Assembly: GCF_004634195.1 (NCBI RefSeq)
Contig: NZ_SKBP01000002.1
Location: 310,001 to 374,000, forward strand
Reading direction: 5' to 3'
Origin: Flavobacterium salilacus subsp. salilacus
GTDB taxonomy: Bacteria > Bacteroidota > Bacteroidia > Flavobacteriales > Flavobacteriaceae
Length of the DNA stretch: 64,000 nt
Positions 27,543 through 37,888 of the stretch are shown piece by piece. The translations under genes were made by a program, and so were the position numbers. Below the pieces are notes generated by a model, which was given only the letters and a program-made list of their open reading frames with translations, ran no database searches and was not told where the DNA came from. Every line of letters begins with the position of its first letter. Position 1 is the first letter of the stretch.

Positions 27543-28220
27543 CTATGGGGTGGTAGATGATACCTGCAGTACCTTTCCGTTATAATATTTATTCCCTGTA
27601 AGGGCAAAATTGCAAATATAATCAGCCATATCTTTTGCCGAAAGCGGTGCATTATATCCCGGGAACGCTTCTTGCAGCATCTCGGTATTTACAGCGCCAA
27701 GTGCCAATACATTAAAGGCTATTCCTTTTTCTTTATATTCTTCTGCCAAAAGTTCCGAAAGGGTTATTACTGCCCCTTTACTGGAGCTGTATGCCGATAG
27801 CCCCGCAAATTTAGCAGAGCCTTGCACACCTCCCATACTGCTTATGGTAACCACATGACCTCCTGCTTGCATATAGGGCAACACGGCTCGGTTTAATGCT
27901 GCTACGCCAAATACATTAACCTTATAGATATATTCAAACTCATCGGCTGTTATATCGCCAAAAGGTTTTAGTAGTAATGCTCCGGCATTATGCAATAGTA
28001 TATCTACTTTTTTCCAGGTCGTTTTTAAAAAGTGGACTATTGTATCTAAATCTTCAGCAAATGAAATATCAACACTAAAACAGGTAATATTTTTATGGGC
28101 TGATAATGCCTGCGGTATTTTGCGCGACAGTGCTAATACCTGATGTCCGGCATCGGCAAACTGCAAAGCCATTTCATAACCTATACCCCTGCTTGTTCCG
28201 GTTATTATTATGTTTTTCAT
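27543..28220 (-). CDS. short-chain dehydrogenase/reductase
   Basis: The 225-residue protein has the classical SDR cofactor motif GTSRGIGYEMALQFADAGH (TGxxxGIG), NAG in LLHNAGALLLKP, catalytic Ser in ISSMGG and YSSSK (Tyr and Lys of the triad, about 150-154). Arg in LALSRK after beta 2 suggests NADP(H). Substrate unknown. Its ATG overlaps the stop of the M28 peptidase gene (TAATG), so both are co-translated. Confidence 0.92.
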   Translation of the reverse strand: MKNIIITGTSRGIGYEMALQFADAGHQVLALSRKIPQALSAHKNITCFSVDISFAEDLDTIVHFLKTTWKKVDILLHNAGALLLKPFGDITADEFEYIYKVNVFGVAALNRAVLPYMQAGGHVVTISSMGGVQGSAKFAGLSAYSSSKGAVITLSELLAEEYKEKGIAFNVLALGAVNTEMLQEAFPGYNAPLSAKDMADYICNFALTGNKYYNGKVLQVSSTTP

Positions 28221-29170
28221 TATTTTTTAAGTGCTATTTCGTGTGTTTTGGCATTTATCATTTTTGTGACTACGGGCAACATCTTTTGCATAAAACTCGC
28301 CATGTGTGCCGTGTCCATATTCTCAAATTCATCATCAAGATGATGATAATACTGAAAAGTATTCATATTAGTAGTACATACGGTATGGGCAGGGATATTC
28401 ATTTCTAAATAAAAAGGATAATTATCCGATGCTTTAAAAAGCTGATATTTTACTGCAAAATCAGTATAACCAAATAATTTTGCTCCGGCATACTCATTCA
28501 TCTTCTCTGTTATGTTCGATCGGCTGTAGCCGGTAACATAGGCTTCTATATCCATCCCTAACGGCACGCCTATCATTTCAAAATTAAGCATTACATACGG
28601 AATAAAATTTGCCTGCTTTAATTTGCCTGCAAGATGATAGCTCCCAAGCAATCCTTTTTCTTCTGCCGAGAAGAAGCAAAATAGTATGCTGCGTTTATTC
28701 GCTTTTGTTTTGGCAAAATACTTTACCAGTTCAGTAACTGCCGTAGTACCCGATGCATTATCATCAGCACCATTATAAACGGTATCACCATTTTGTATGG
28801 CAGTCGCCATACCAATATGGTCGTAATGCGCACCGATAATTACATATTCATCTTTCAGTTTCGGGTCATTACCCTCAAGGTAGCCTACAATATTATACGC
28901 CGGTTTATCAAAATTAGAAAGTGTATCCCTGTACGTAATAAAATAAGGTTTAACACTGTTTTTGGTAAAAACATCTTCCAGAAAAAGCGCTGCTTTCTCG
29001 ATACCCTCGCTACCGCTGTTGCGCCCCTGCAGGTCATCTGACGACAGAAAGCGTAATGTTTCGGCAATTTGTTGTTCGTTTACGGTATAACTTTCTTTTT
29101 TACTTTTTTGAGCAAATGATGTATTAATATACCCAAGAGCAATAAACAATAAAAGCAGTCTTCTGTTCAT
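28220..29170 (-). CDS. secreted M28 family aminopeptidase
   Basis: The 316-residue protein has a signal peptide (ends NTSFAQ) and an M28 zinc peptidase domain. Metal ligands and catalytic residues are visible: GAHYDHIG (113-120), GADDNASGT (134-142), SAEEKGLLGS (Glu pair, about 169-178) and the late His in FQYYHHLDDEFE. Members remove N-terminal amino acids from peptides in the periplasm or outside. First gene of the minus-strand M28-SDR-SprT group. Confidence 0.93.
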   Translation of the reverse strand: MNRRLLLLFIALGYINTSFAQKSKKESYTVNEQQIAETLRFLSSDDLQGRNSGSEGIEKAALFLEDVFTKNSVKPYFITYRDTLSNFDKPAYNIVGYLEGNDPKLKDEYVIIGAHYDHIGMATAIQNGDTVYNGADDNASGTTAVTELVKYFAKTKANKRSILFCFFSAEEKGLLGSYHLAGKLKQANFIPYVMLNFEMIGVPLGMDIEAYVTGYSRSNITEKMNEYAGAKLFGYTDFAVKYQLFKASDNYPFYLEMNIPAHTVCTTNMNTFQYYHHLDDEFENMDTAHMASFMQKMLPVVTKMINAKTHEIALKK

Positions 29171-29224
29171 AGTATGTAGTTTATGTAGCTAAAATAAGAA
29201 AAATAAAACCGTTAGCATAAAAAA

Positions 29225-29249
29225 TACCCGCCCTGAAACAGAGCGGGTA
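29225..29249 (-). terminator. terminator of the pdhA-pdhC operon
   Basis: Stem TACCCGC (29225-29231) with GCGGGTA (29243-29249), inner CTG/CAG pairing, and an A-run at 29218-29224 that is the minus-strand U-tract, 25 bases after the pdhC stop. Confidence 0.85.
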
Positions 29250-29273
29250 GTATAGTAGTATATCCTGTATGGA

Positions 29274-30932
29274 CTATGCCAGCATAGTAACCGGATTTTC
29301 AATATATTGTTTTAGTGTTTGCAGGAACTGTGCTCCTGTTGCACCATCCACAGTACGGTGGTCGCAGGTAAGGGTAACCATCATAGTATTACCTACTACA
29401 ATTTGTCCGTCTTTAACAACCGGTTTTTGTACAATAGCCCCTACTGAAAGGATAGCTGAGTTTGGCTGATTGATGATTGAGGTAAACTCCTGTATGCCAA
29501 ACATACCCAAATTAGATACTGTAAAGGTACTGCCTTCCATTTCTTTAGGCTGTAGTTTTTTGTTTCTTGCTTTACCCGCAAGATCCTTAACATTAGCCCC
29601 TATTTGGGAAAGCGTCATATTATCGGCAAATTTAAGCACGGGTACTACCAGCCCTTCATCTACCGCTACGGCAACACCAATACTTATATGATGATTGTAT
29701 ATTGTAACATCGTCTTTCCATTGTGTATTTATTTGCGGATGTTTACGCAATGCCATAGCACACGCCTTAATAACCATATCGTTGAAAGATACTTTGGTAT
29801 CCGGCAATGCGTTAATAACACCGCGTGACGCAATAGCTGCATCCATATCAAGCTCTATGGTAAGGCTGTATTCCGGAGCCGTAAATTTAGAATTACCTAA
29901 ACTACGCGCTATTGCTTTACGCATTTGCGAGTTTTTAACTTCCTCAGTACTTTCTTCTCCGGCAGGTGTAAACGGTTTTACTGCCGATTCAGCAGGCTGC
30001 TGTGAAGCTGCTTGCGGCTGTTTAGCTTCCGGTGTATAGTTTTCAATATCTTTCTTAACAATACGACCATTCTCGCCTGTACCTTTTACCTCATTGAGTT
30101 TAATACCTTTTTCTTCGGCTATTTTGCGTGCTAACGGCGATACAAATATTCTGCCTCCATCATTAGCTTCTGTAGTTTCGTTTTTTGTTTCCTCCTTAGC
30201 TTCAGGTTTACTTTCTTTGGCAGGAGCAGCTTCTTCTTTGCTTTCACCCTCAGATGAACCGCCATCTTTACTGTAGTTTTCAGCTATACCGCTAACGTCT
30301 GTACCCTCAGGACCTATAATAGCTAAAATGCTGTCAACAGGAGCCGATTCGCCTTCTTTTACACCAATGTATAAAAGTGTACCTGCATTAAACGATTCAA
30401 ACTCCATTGTAGCTTTGTCCGTTTCTATCTCTGCAAGTATATCGCCTTCGCTTACTTTATCGCCTACTTTTTTAAGCCATGTTGCTACAGTACCATCGGT
30501 CATGGTATCGCTAAGTCGTGGCATAGTAACCACTTTTACTCCTTCAGGAAGTTTAGAAGAAGTTTCTTTTTTAGGCTCAGATGATTTCTCCTCTTTTTCA
30601 GCTTCTTTTTCTTCTCCTTTTTTATCTTCAGCAGGTTCTTCTTCGTCAGAAGAACCATTATCTTTTCCGTTAAGCAATGCCTGATAGTCCTCGCCTTCCT
30701 TACCAATAATGGCAAGTACCGAATCTACAGGAGCGCTATCGCCTTCTTTAACGCCTATGTACAATAAAGTTCCGGCATCAAATGCCTCAAACTCCATTGT
30801 TGCTTTATCTGTTTCTATTTCGGCAAGTATATCGCCTTCATTTACTGTATCGCCTACTTTTTTAAGCCACGTTGCTACAGTACCTTCGGTCATGGTATCG
30901 CTCAAGCGCGGCATTGTTATGATTTTTGCCAT
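29274..30932 (-). CDS. pdhC: dihydrolipoamide acetyltransferase, E2 of pyruvate dehydrogenase
   Basis: The 552-residue E2 has two N-terminal lipoyl domains, each with ETDKATMEFE (lipoylated Lys43 and a second near residue 178), separated by acidic Glu/Lys-rich linkers, then an E1/E3-binding domain (FVSPLARKIAEEKGIKLNEV, about 270-305) and the catalytic acetyltransferase domain ending with TCDHRTVDGATGAQFL (His and Asp). It transfers the acetyl group to CoA. The two lipoyl domains are nearly identical in sequence, which suggests a recent internal duplication. It begins two bases after pdhA. Confidence 0.97.
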   Translation of the reverse strand: MAKIITMPRLSDTMTEGTVATWLKKVGDTVNEGDILAEIETDKATMEFEAFDAGTLLYIGVKEGDSAPVDSVLAIIGKEGEDYQALLNGKDNGSSDEEEPAEDKKGEEKEAEKEEKSSEPKKETSSKLPEGVKVVTMPRLSDTMTDGTVATWLKKVGDKVSEGDILAEIETDKATMEFESFNAGTLLYIGVKEGESAPVDSILAIIGPEGTDVSGIAENYSKDGGSSEGESKEEAAPAKESKPEAKEETKNETTEANDGGRIFVSPLARKIAEEKGIKLNEVKGTGENGRIVKKDIENYTPEAKQPQAASQQPAESAVKPFTPAGEESTEEVKNSQMRKAIARSLGNSKFTAPEYSLTIELDMDAAIASRGVINALPDTKVSFNDMVIKACAMALRKHPQINTQWKDDVTIYNHHISIGVAVAVDEGLVVPVLKFADNMTLSQIGANVKDLAGKARNKKLQPKEMEGSTFTVSNLGMFGIQEFTSIINQPNSAILSVGAIVQKPVVKDGQIVVGNTMMVTLTCDHRTVDGATGAQFLQTLKQYIENPVTMLA

Positions 30933-30934
30933 GA

Positions 30935-31936
30935 TTATTGTAGTTTATGTGGTAAAAACGGATAATTTTCCTGCTCGTAAACAACGTTGTACATTACATT
31001 CGCATCAGGATACGGAGATTCTTCGGCAAACTGTTCGCACTCGCTTACCAAATCCCTTACTCTGTTATCTATTGCCTCGATTTCTTCATCGGTAGCATAG
31101 TTGTTTTCTTTTATAATATCAAGCACCTGAGTAATAGGGTCAATTTTCTTATACTCCTCTACTTCATCCTTGGTACGATAATGTTGTGCGTCACTCATAG
31201 AGTGCCCTCTGTATCGGTAGGTTTTCATTTCAAGGAAGGTAGGACCTTCTCCTTTTCTTGCTCTTTCGATAGCTTCGTGCATTGCCTCTGCTACTTTTAC
31301 AGGATTCATACCATCAACAGGACCACATGGCATTTCATAGCCAAGCCCCAGTTTCCATATATCAGTATGATTAGCTGTACGCTCTACTGATGTACCCATG
31401 GCATACCCATTATTCTCCACTATAAATACTACAGGAAGTTTCCATAACATAGCCATATTAAAGGCTTCGTGAAGTGATCCCTGACGCGCGGCACCATCTC
31501 CAAAATAGGTTAAGGTAACACCACCTGTTTCAAAATATTTATCGGCAAAAGCTATACCTGCACCTACGGGTATTTGTGCACCCACAATACCGTGACCGCC
31601 ATAAAAACCGTGTTCTTTAGAGAATATATGCATAGAGCCGCCCAGTCCTTGCGATGTACCGGTAGCTTTACCTAAAAGCTCTGCCATAACCCTGCGGGGA
31701 TCTACACCCATACCTATAGGCTGCACGTGGTTACGGTAGGCTGTTATCATTTTATCTTTAGAAAGATCCATAGCATGCAGTGCGCCCGCAAGTACAGCTT
31801 CCTGACCGTTATATAAGTGAAGGAAACCTCTAACTTTTTGCTGAATGTATAAGGCTGCAAGCTTGTCTTCAAACTTTCTCCAAAACTGCATATCCTCGTA
31901 CCACTTCAGATAAACTTCTTTTGTAATTTCTTTCAT
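30935..31936 (-). CDS. pdhA: pyruvate dehydrogenase E1 alpha subunit
   Basis: The 333-residue E1 alpha subunit binds thiamine diphosphate: GDGAARQGSLHEAFNMAMLW holds the GDG...N motif (GDGAxxxGxxxEAxNxA). RYRGHSMSDAQHYR is the conserved loop region near the active site. E1 alpha with E1 beta decarboxylates pyruvate; the beta gene is not adjacent here, which is the usual flavobacterial arrangement. Transcribed with pdhC. Confidence 0.97.
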   Translation of the reverse strand: MKEITKEVYLKWYEDMQFWRKFEDKLAALYIQQKVRGFLHLYNGQEAVLAGALHAMDLSKDKMITAYRNHVQPIGMGVDPRRVMAELLGKATGTSQGLGGSMHIFSKEHGFYGGHGIVGAQIPVGAGIAFADKYFETGGVTLTYFGDGAARQGSLHEAFNMAMLWKLPVVFIVENNGYAMGTSVERTANHTDIWKLGLGYEMPCGPVDGMNPVKVAEAMHEAIERARKGEGPTFLEMKTYRYRGHSMSDAQHYRTKDEVEEYKKIDPITQVLDIIKENNYATDEEIEAIDNRVRDLVSECEQFAEESPYPDANVMYNVVYEQENYPFLPHKLQ

Positions 31937-32088
31937 TTCTGAATATTTGTTACTAATGTGATTTTAAAAAATTTATTTTTGACGCAAAACGTTTCCTCAC
32001 ACAAATTTGCGAAAGGCAAAAATAACACTTACGTTTTATAACTAAAAAAATAAAACAAAGTATTTTATTTTTTTCTGTGACTTTAAAT

Positions 32089-32119
32089 AAAAAAAGGATT
32101 TCAATGAAATCCTTTTTTT
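32089..32119 (-). terminator. terminator of the porU-porV-cdd gene group
   Basis: A perfect 14-bp stem (32089-32102 with 32106-32119) with a three-base loop and seven A/T at each side, five bases after the cdd stop. It separates cdd from pdhA. Confidence 0.92.
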
Positions 32120-32123
32120 ATTT

Positions 32124-32606
32124 TTACAAGTATTTGTTTTCAAAAACTAAGGGTAGTAAGTTTTTTAGTGAGTCTGATTTATAAACTTTCCCCGCTTCGC
32201 CCATAAAGTAAATTTCGATGGGAATATCCTGTTTCATTTCATATTCGGCTATAGACTGCCTGCATGCGCCACAGGGCGGTATAGGCTCTTCTACCTTCTT
32301 TTCTTCGGAGGCTGCCGAAATGGCTATTTTTAAAATATTAGCTTCGGGATAGGTTGCTCCCGCATAAAAAACAGCTACGCGCTCAGCGCAAAGCCCTGAC
32401 GGATAAGCTGCGTTTTCCTGATTAGAACCCAATACAATTTCTCCGTTATCAAGCAGTAATGCAGCGCCTACGTGAAACTTAGAATAAGGGGCGTATGATT
32501 TTTTCCTTATTTCGACTGCCTGTTGCATTAACATCTTTACATCTTCAGGAAGTTCATTTACTGAATTGAATGCTGTAAAGGTTGAAATTATACTGATGTT
32601 TTCCAT
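32124..32606 (-). CDS. cdd: cytidine deaminase
   Basis: The 160-residue enzyme deaminates cytidine to uridine for pyrimidine salvage. Zinc ligands are Cys73 and catalytic Glu75 in GLCAERVA and Cys112/Cys115 in PPCGACRQ; YAPYSKFHVGAALLL is the substrate-binding start of the homotetrameric type. It lies three bases after porV; the porU-porV-cdd-pdhA-pdhC order is conserved in flavobacteria although cdd has no known role in secretion. Confidence 0.95.
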   Translation of the reverse strand: MENISIISTFTAFNSVNELPEDVKMLMQQAVEIRKKSYAPYSKFHVGAALLLDNGEIVLGSNQENAAYPSGLCAERVAVFYAGATYPEANILKIAISAASEEKKVEEPIPPCGACRQSIAEYEMKQDIPIEIYFMGEAGKVYKSDSLKNLLPLVFENKYL

Positions 32607-32609
32607 TTA

Positions 32610-33923
32610 TTAATATTCGTCGTATGTAGTATCGCCAAAATTAAATGTTAGTGAGAATCGAAGTGTGTTTTCTAACGGGTTTCTTACTTGTGATGCTGAG
32701 AAAAGGTAGGAAACGTCTATTTTTACCACTGTATATTTAAAACCGGCTCCAAGCGAAAAGAATTTACGGGCTCCTTTAGAATCATCTTCATTAAAATATC
32801 CTAAACGGAAGGCAAACGAATCCTGATAGGTATATTCAGCACCCAACGAGTAGGTAACCTCTTTAAGCTCTTCTCTAAAACCGTCCGGAGCATCGCCAAA
32901 TGATTCGAAAATACCCGACACCCAACTTGTTTTGTTATAATCTAATAAGTCCTGACTATATTGCTCATCAAACTCAGCTTGCTTTTCATCTGCAATTCCA
33001 TAATCTGCTTCACTAATGGTATCTTCGCCATTAATAATCCCATCTCCATTAGTATCTGAACTCGGACGAGCAATTGCATCATATTTTGCAGGAGGAGTAG
33101 GAACTAATAACTTTGTAACCTCTACATTTACAGCTACTTTATTAAACTCGTCAAAGATAAAATCGAAACCACCCCCCAGCCTCAAGTTAGCCGGTAAGTA
33201 ATTTGAGTTGGTACTGTTAGTATCTTCATCATTATTGTAATTAATCTTCGGCCCCATATTCTGGAAATTGAAACCGGCTCTCCAACGACCGTTAAAATCT
33301 GTATAGGCTACCTCTTCTGACTGGTAGAAACCTGCCACATCAAATGCGAATGTATTTGCCGCAGTGGCATCGCCGCCTCCGGAGGCTTCGGGTATTCTTA
33401 AATTAGAGCTTATAAAACGACCGGCAACTGCCATGGCAAAACGTTCGCTCAATTTAAGTGAATAAGAAAGATCGACTGCTAACTCATTGGGAGTTCTTAT
33501 TACTCCCGGATCATCAGGCGTTTGCCTAAGCTCAATATCTCCAAGCCCGAAGTAACGAAAACTACCTGCAAAAGCACTTCTTTCATTATATCTTCTGTAA
33601 TAATTAACTTGTGCCAATGATATATCACCTGCTATTTCCGTAAGATAGGGCGTATAGCTAATACCTACTCCCTGCCCGTCAAGCGCAAAAGCGTATTTTG
33701 CAGGATTCCATTGCTGAGAATAAGTATCTGTAGATGTTGCCACACCTTGGTCTGCCATACCAGCAGCTCTTGCATCGGCAGCTATTAATAAGAAAGGTAC
33801 TCCTGTAGTAATTGCTCTACTACTGGCATTACTTTGTTCTATAGTATAAGGTTGTTGCGTTACTTGTGCAACAGATACTTGTACACCCAATACAGAGAGG
33901 GTAAATAAAATAATCTTCTTCAT
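32610..33923 (-). CDS. porV: type IX secretion outer membrane protein PorV (LptO)
   Basis: The 437-residue protein has a signal peptide (ends VSVAQ) and a FadL-like beta-barrel, with the PorV N-terminus RAITTGVPFLLIAADARAAG and MADQGVATSTDTYSQQWNPA. The last residues alternate as in a barrel closing strand (TLRFSLTFNFG). PorV carries cargo with C-terminal domains from the type IX translocon to PorU for processing. It has its own promoter inside the 3' end of porU and is followed by cdd. Confidence 0.95.
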   Translation of the reverse strand: MKKIILFTLSVLGVQVSVAQVTQQPYTIEQSNASSRAITTGVPFLLIAADARAAGMADQGVATSTDTYSQQWNPAKYAFALDGQGVGISYTPYLTEIAGDISLAQVNYYRRYNERSAFAGSFRYFGLGDIELRQTPDDPGVIRTPNELAVDLSYSLKLSERFAMAVAGRFISSNLRIPEASGGGDATAANTFAFDVAGFYQSEEVAYTDFNGRWRAGFNFQNMGPKINYNNDEDTNSTNSNYLPANLRLGGGFDFIFDEFNKVAVNVEVTKLLVPTPPAKYDAIARPSSDTNGDGIINGEDTISEADYGIADEKQAEFDEQYSQDLLDYNKTSWVSGIFESFGDAPDGFREELKEVTYSLGAEYTYQDSFAFRLGYFNEDDSKGARKFFSLGAGFKYTVVKIDVSYLFSASQVRNPLENTLRFSLTFNFGDTTYDEY

Positions 33924-33949
33924 TTCTGTTTTTAAAAATTTAAAGGTAA

Positions 33950-33978
33950 CAAATATAGTATTTTTTACAGCAATACAA
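33950..33978 (-). promoter_or_regulatory. porV promoter within the porU 3' end
   Basis: On the minus strand, TTG (33978-33976), 18 bases, TATATTTG (33957-33950): a full Bacteroidota consensus. The porV start follows 27 bases later. It would let porV be made independently of porU. Confidence 0.6.
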
Positions 33979-36900
33979 GCTTTTCATATTTATGCGCCGT
34001 TTTGTTTGTTGTTGATGACTTAACAGTAAGTTTATATATATAAACCCCTTTGCCTATTTTATCGCCAAAATCATCGCGTCCGTCCCATGTTATTTCTCTG
34101 CATAAAAAACCATCGGTAATTACAGTTTGATTGATGGTTCTTACCACTTTTCCTGTTACGGTAAAGACCTGTACTTGTACATCGAGCGGTTCAAAAGGGC
34201 GGTTATGATTAAACCAAAACTCTGTATAGCTTACAAACGGATTAGGATAATTAAGCACACGCTCCAGTTCCAGGGCATCATCTCCTGCCACTACAAATTG
34301 TATATCGGCTATAACAAGGTTATTATACACATCCCATGCTTTAAACGTTAGGGTATGTAAACCTTTTTCAAGATCGGAAAAAGGAAAACGAACCTGTCCT
34401 CTGGTATAATCGTCCAGACTGGCTTCATAATAATCATTCATCAAAAATGGGTTGGTCTCGTCGCCATCCAGTATCCCTATAATATCGTGCCCTATACCAC
34501 TTGCGGTATTAATTCCGTGCTCATCCTGAAGAAATGCAAGCAGTATAGGCGAACTATTGGTTATACCACCCGACACGAATGACTCATCGTTCATATAAAG
34601 CCTTACAACAGGTGCTGTTCTATCTTCGGTTGCATTGGGATTAATTCCGCCAATTTGTATATCATTATCGTATCCTGTTTGATCCTGAAACACGCCATTT
34701 CGTTTTGCATAAAAACTAACACGACCGCTATCAACAGGTATGCGAATATCTCTGGGCACTACAAAACTAACGTCAAACTGTCCGTTTCTAACGGTTGCAC
34801 TACCCCTGAAAATAGTTTCGCCAAGTGTGTTAAACTGGGTGTTTTCAGGAAGGTTACCATCATTATTTAACGTCTCCCTCTGGATGTTTTTATCAAAAAC
34901 CGTTATTTCCAGTTCGCCATTATAGTTAGCTAAAAGGCTGCCGCTCTCGGTGGTAACATTCCCGGCAAGGGTTACATTTTCAAGTGACTTTATAGGTTCG
35001 GTAACATCGGCAACGGGAATATCATTTATTTTAGTGAGTACAATATTGGGTTCTGCCACAGCAAGCTTTAATGCCGGGTCGCCCACAAATGCTATTAACC
35101 GGTATGTTTCCTGATTTGATTTTGCCTGTCGCAATGCCTCCGCCATAGATGGGTATTGCCCGCCATCAAAAGCATATAGCTTGGAGGCAAGCGTGGTATT
35201 AAAACTAATAGCTGCCGATATAAAAATAGCCCTGGTGGTAGTCATCATGGCAATAGCCCCTCCGGTAGGGTTCCAGTAAATTTCCTCACCTGCTGTGGTA
35301 CGATAGGGGTTATCAAATCGGGTAAGATCGCAGGTGGCTGTTATAAATAGGGTATATTTAAACCTGTTGGTAAACGCTATTGCATCTTGCGCTTCTAAAA
35401 GTCGTTCACTTGCGATACCATTTTCGCTGCCGTGCCCAAGATAATTGACTACCAATGTACCAAAGTTTATAGACCGTATTATTTGCTCTTTAGCATCCGG
35501 ATAACGTTCTCCTCCGGATGATGCCTGCTGTACGTAAGAATCTATATATACTTTTCGCATATTAATAAAAGGTCTGTTTGCAATTATAGTTGCTACCAGT
35601 TCTTCCTGTTCGGGCACAAAGCTCACATCGCTGGCAGCATCCGCATCATCTGCTATAATAAGATATTCGTTACGCCACCTGCCATAAGCTTCTTCACTAA
35701 GGTATTCGGCTACTTTGTTTACCATTTCTTCTGCTTGGGTTGTAGTGCTCACCACAATACGCCCTACAGCAATATCGGCAGCGCCGCTGCCTGCCCCTTC
35801 TCCGTCATCCATCATCACAAAAAAATCATCCGACACATAGGTGGTTACTATGCTATAATTACCGCGCCCGGTATTATTTGGATCAAAATCATGATAAATC
35901 GGTACAATGTTAGTGTTATTAGGAATCCTGTCTTTAAAATCAAAAGAGGCATCTCCAAAAAGATTTACGTATTTTATCTTGTTTTGGTCGGAAGATGCAT
36001 TGTTATAAATATATTTTACAAAATTTCTGATTGCGCCTATATCCTGTTTGCCGGAAGAGAACTCCTGATAAATTTTATCAAGGGTTACTACTTTTACATT
36101 TAAACCTGATTGCGACCTGTGAATATTGGCTAAAGATTCGGCTTGCGAAAGTAAAAACTCGGGAGTTACAATAAGATAATCAATATCCTGAAACTGCCCC
36201 TGAGCATTATTGAATATAGTGCCTTTCAGGTTTTGGTTGGCAACACGTGCATTAGACTCTCTTAAAGGCGTGTAATAATCTGATGGCACAACTGTTATAT
36301 ACTTTCTTACCTCGCCCATAGTGGCTTTAAAAGAAAATTGCGATGCATTGTTATCGGCTACTTTGGTGGCATTATATAGATCGGTAATATCCCAAACGGC
36401 ATTTATGCCGGATGCATTGGTAAATTGGTATTGAATGACTCCTATATTATTAGCAGCGTCATTGTATTCAAAACGAAACTGTTTGTTGTTACCTGTCAGA
36501 TTTCTTTTGGCTTTTATTATAATATAATCAAGCCAGGCATTCGAAGTGGGCACACCCCCATTATTATAATTTAACGAAACCGTAACATTGCTTGAAGGTG
36601 TAAACGTTGAACTAAGGTAACCGTCAAATCCTGAATCATATTGCCCTTGTGATTGAAAGGTTAAGCTGCCTACATCCTGCCCATTTACATTGACTGACAT
36701 ACTTGTGCTGTTTATAGAGGCTGCTGCCGCGCTTACTATTATTGTAGCATCAGTAGCCACAACATTGGGTATTTCAAATTCAAACTCTTGTTCGTTTTCA
36801 ACATTAAACTGCTCGCCATGCCATTTCCTGCCCAGTCGCGCAATACTTACCAAATCTTTTTCATGATATAAATATTCATCAAAACTGGTCGTAGTAACAT

Positions 36901-37798
36901 CAGGAGCGCCCACAGGTTCAGGCATTGTACTGATGCGCTTGCCCGTTCCGCCTGCTGATGTAACATAGTAGTATGACCTATCGGCAAAAAGGTTACTATG
37001 TGTGCGGCTATCGGCATTCCAGTTATCTACCCCTTCGGCATAAAACAATATATAATCGCTGTTATCAAAACTTCCGTCTTCCTCTCCTATAAATTGTATT
37101 GCATTCTCAGCAAGGTCGGCAGGATAATCTACTTCGTTAAGCAATGGCAGCATCCGTCCGCCATTACCATATATTTTTATATTTCGAGGATCGGTATTAA
37201 CATCAAAGCCCAACTGTTGTAAAAAGCTTCGGGTAACTTTATATACCCCGGATTTTTCTACATAAAAACGATACCAAGCTCCTGAAGCAAGTACAGAGTT
37301 GGATATGGATGTAAAACTGTTGGTGCTTTTTACAGTGCGTTGCTGTGCATTAAAGGTAAAGGAATAGGAAAAAGATTTAATGCGTTTGTAGCCCGAGCCT
37401 TCCTTTATAATAGGTGACAGCTTTAGCTTAGCATACCAATCGTCACGAGATTTTATTGCCGAAACCGCAGCATTTGGAGCATTGCCAATTTTAGCATCAG
37501 AAATATCGCCAAGCTGGCTTGGGGTTATACTTTCGTAAACCACATTGGTAATACGTAACGAATTCGGATTTACAGCAGCAGTAACGGGAATATTGTTTGA
37601 AAAAAATAATTGCCTGTTATCTGCATCATAATACATATATTCCGATTGGAATTCCGGCAGGGTTACTGCCACATCACCAATAAATGACGGTACATTATCC
37701 TTCCACTCTAATGTAAAAACACCGCTTTGCTGCCCGAAAGAAGTCAGCGAAAATAAGCTGTATAATAATATGTATAATGGTAATTGGTATTTCATCAC
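33965..37798 (-). CDS. porU: type IX secretion sortase PorU (C25 peptidase)
   Basis: The 1277-residue protein has a signal peptide, an N-terminal domain, a gingipain-type C25 peptidase domain with His in VVNYLGHGSENG and Cys in FITATCDLTRFDNP, and a C-terminal type IX domain (LNYPNPFVSYTEFWFNHNRP ... GKGVYIYKLTV). PorU sits at the cell surface, cuts off C-terminal domains of cargo proteins and attaches them to lipopolysaccharide. Length is typical. Divergent from gldJ and upstream of porV, as in other gliding flavobacteria. Confidence 0.96.
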   Translation of the reverse strand: MMKYQLPLYILLYSLFSLTSFGQQSGVFTLEWKDNVPSFIGDVAVTLPEFQSEYMYYDADNRQLFFSNNIPVTAAVNPNSLRITNVVYESITPSQLGDISDAKIGNAPNAAVSAIKSRDDWYAKLKLSPIIKEGSGYKRIKSFSYSFTFNAQQRTVKSTNSFTSISNSVLASGAWYRFYVEKSGVYKVTRSFLQQLGFDVNTDPRNIKIYGNGGRMLPLLNEVDYPADLAENAIQFIGEEDGSFDNSDYILFYAEGVDNWNADSRTHSNLFADRSYYYVTSAGGTGKRISTMPEPVGAPDVTTTSFDEYLYHEKDLVSIARLGRKWHGEQFNVENEQEFEFEIPNVVATDATIIVSAAAASINSTSMSVNVNGQDVGSLTFQSQGQYDSGFDGYLSSTFTPSSNVTVSLNYNNGGVPTSNAWLDYIIIKAKRNLTGNNKQFRFEYNDAANNIGVIQYQFTNASGINAVWDITDLYNATKVADNNASQFSFKATMGEVRKYITVVPSDYYTPLRESNARVANQNLKGTIFNNAQGQFQDIDYLIVTPEFLLSQAESLANIHRSQSGLNVKVVTLDKIYQEFSSGKQDIGAIRNFVKYIYNNASSDQNKIKYVNLFGDASFDFKDRIPNNTNIVPIYHDFDPNNTGRGNYSIVTTYVSDDFFVMMDDGEGAGSGAADIAVGRIVVSTTTQAEEMVNKVAEYLSEEAYGRWRNEYLIIADDADAASDVSFVPEQEELVATIIANRPFINMRKVYIDSYVQQASSGGERYPDAKEQIIRSINFGTLVVNYLGHGSENGIASERLLEAQDAIAFTNRFKYTLFITATCDLTRFDNPYRTTAGEEIYWNPTGGAIAMMTTTRAIFISAAISFNTTLASKLYAFDGGQYPSMAEALRQAKSNQETYRLIAFVGDPALKLAVAEPNIVLTKINDIPVADVTEPIKSLENVTLAGNVTTESGSLLANYNGELEITVFDKNIQRETLNNDGNLPENTQFNTLGETIFRGSATVRNGQFDVSFVVPRDIRIPVDSGRVSFYAKRNGVFQDQTGYDNDIQIGGINPNATEDRTAPVVRLYMNDESFVSGGITNSSPILLAFLQDEHGINTASGIGHDIIGILDGDETNPFLMNDYYEASLDDYTRGQVRFPFSDLEKGLHTLTFKAWDVYNNLVIADIQFVVAGDDALELERVLNYPNPFVSYTEFWFNHNRPFEPLDVQVQVFTVTGKVVRTINQTVITDGFLCREITWDGRDDFGDKIGKGVYIYKLTVKSSTTNKTAHKYEKLVLL

Positions 37799-37888
37799 TT
37801 TGAGAGAACGCGAATAGAAAAAATATATTACAAAAAAATTAAAATTATTTTAAGCGTTGCGGAATGCAATATTACTTTAAAAAGCCCG

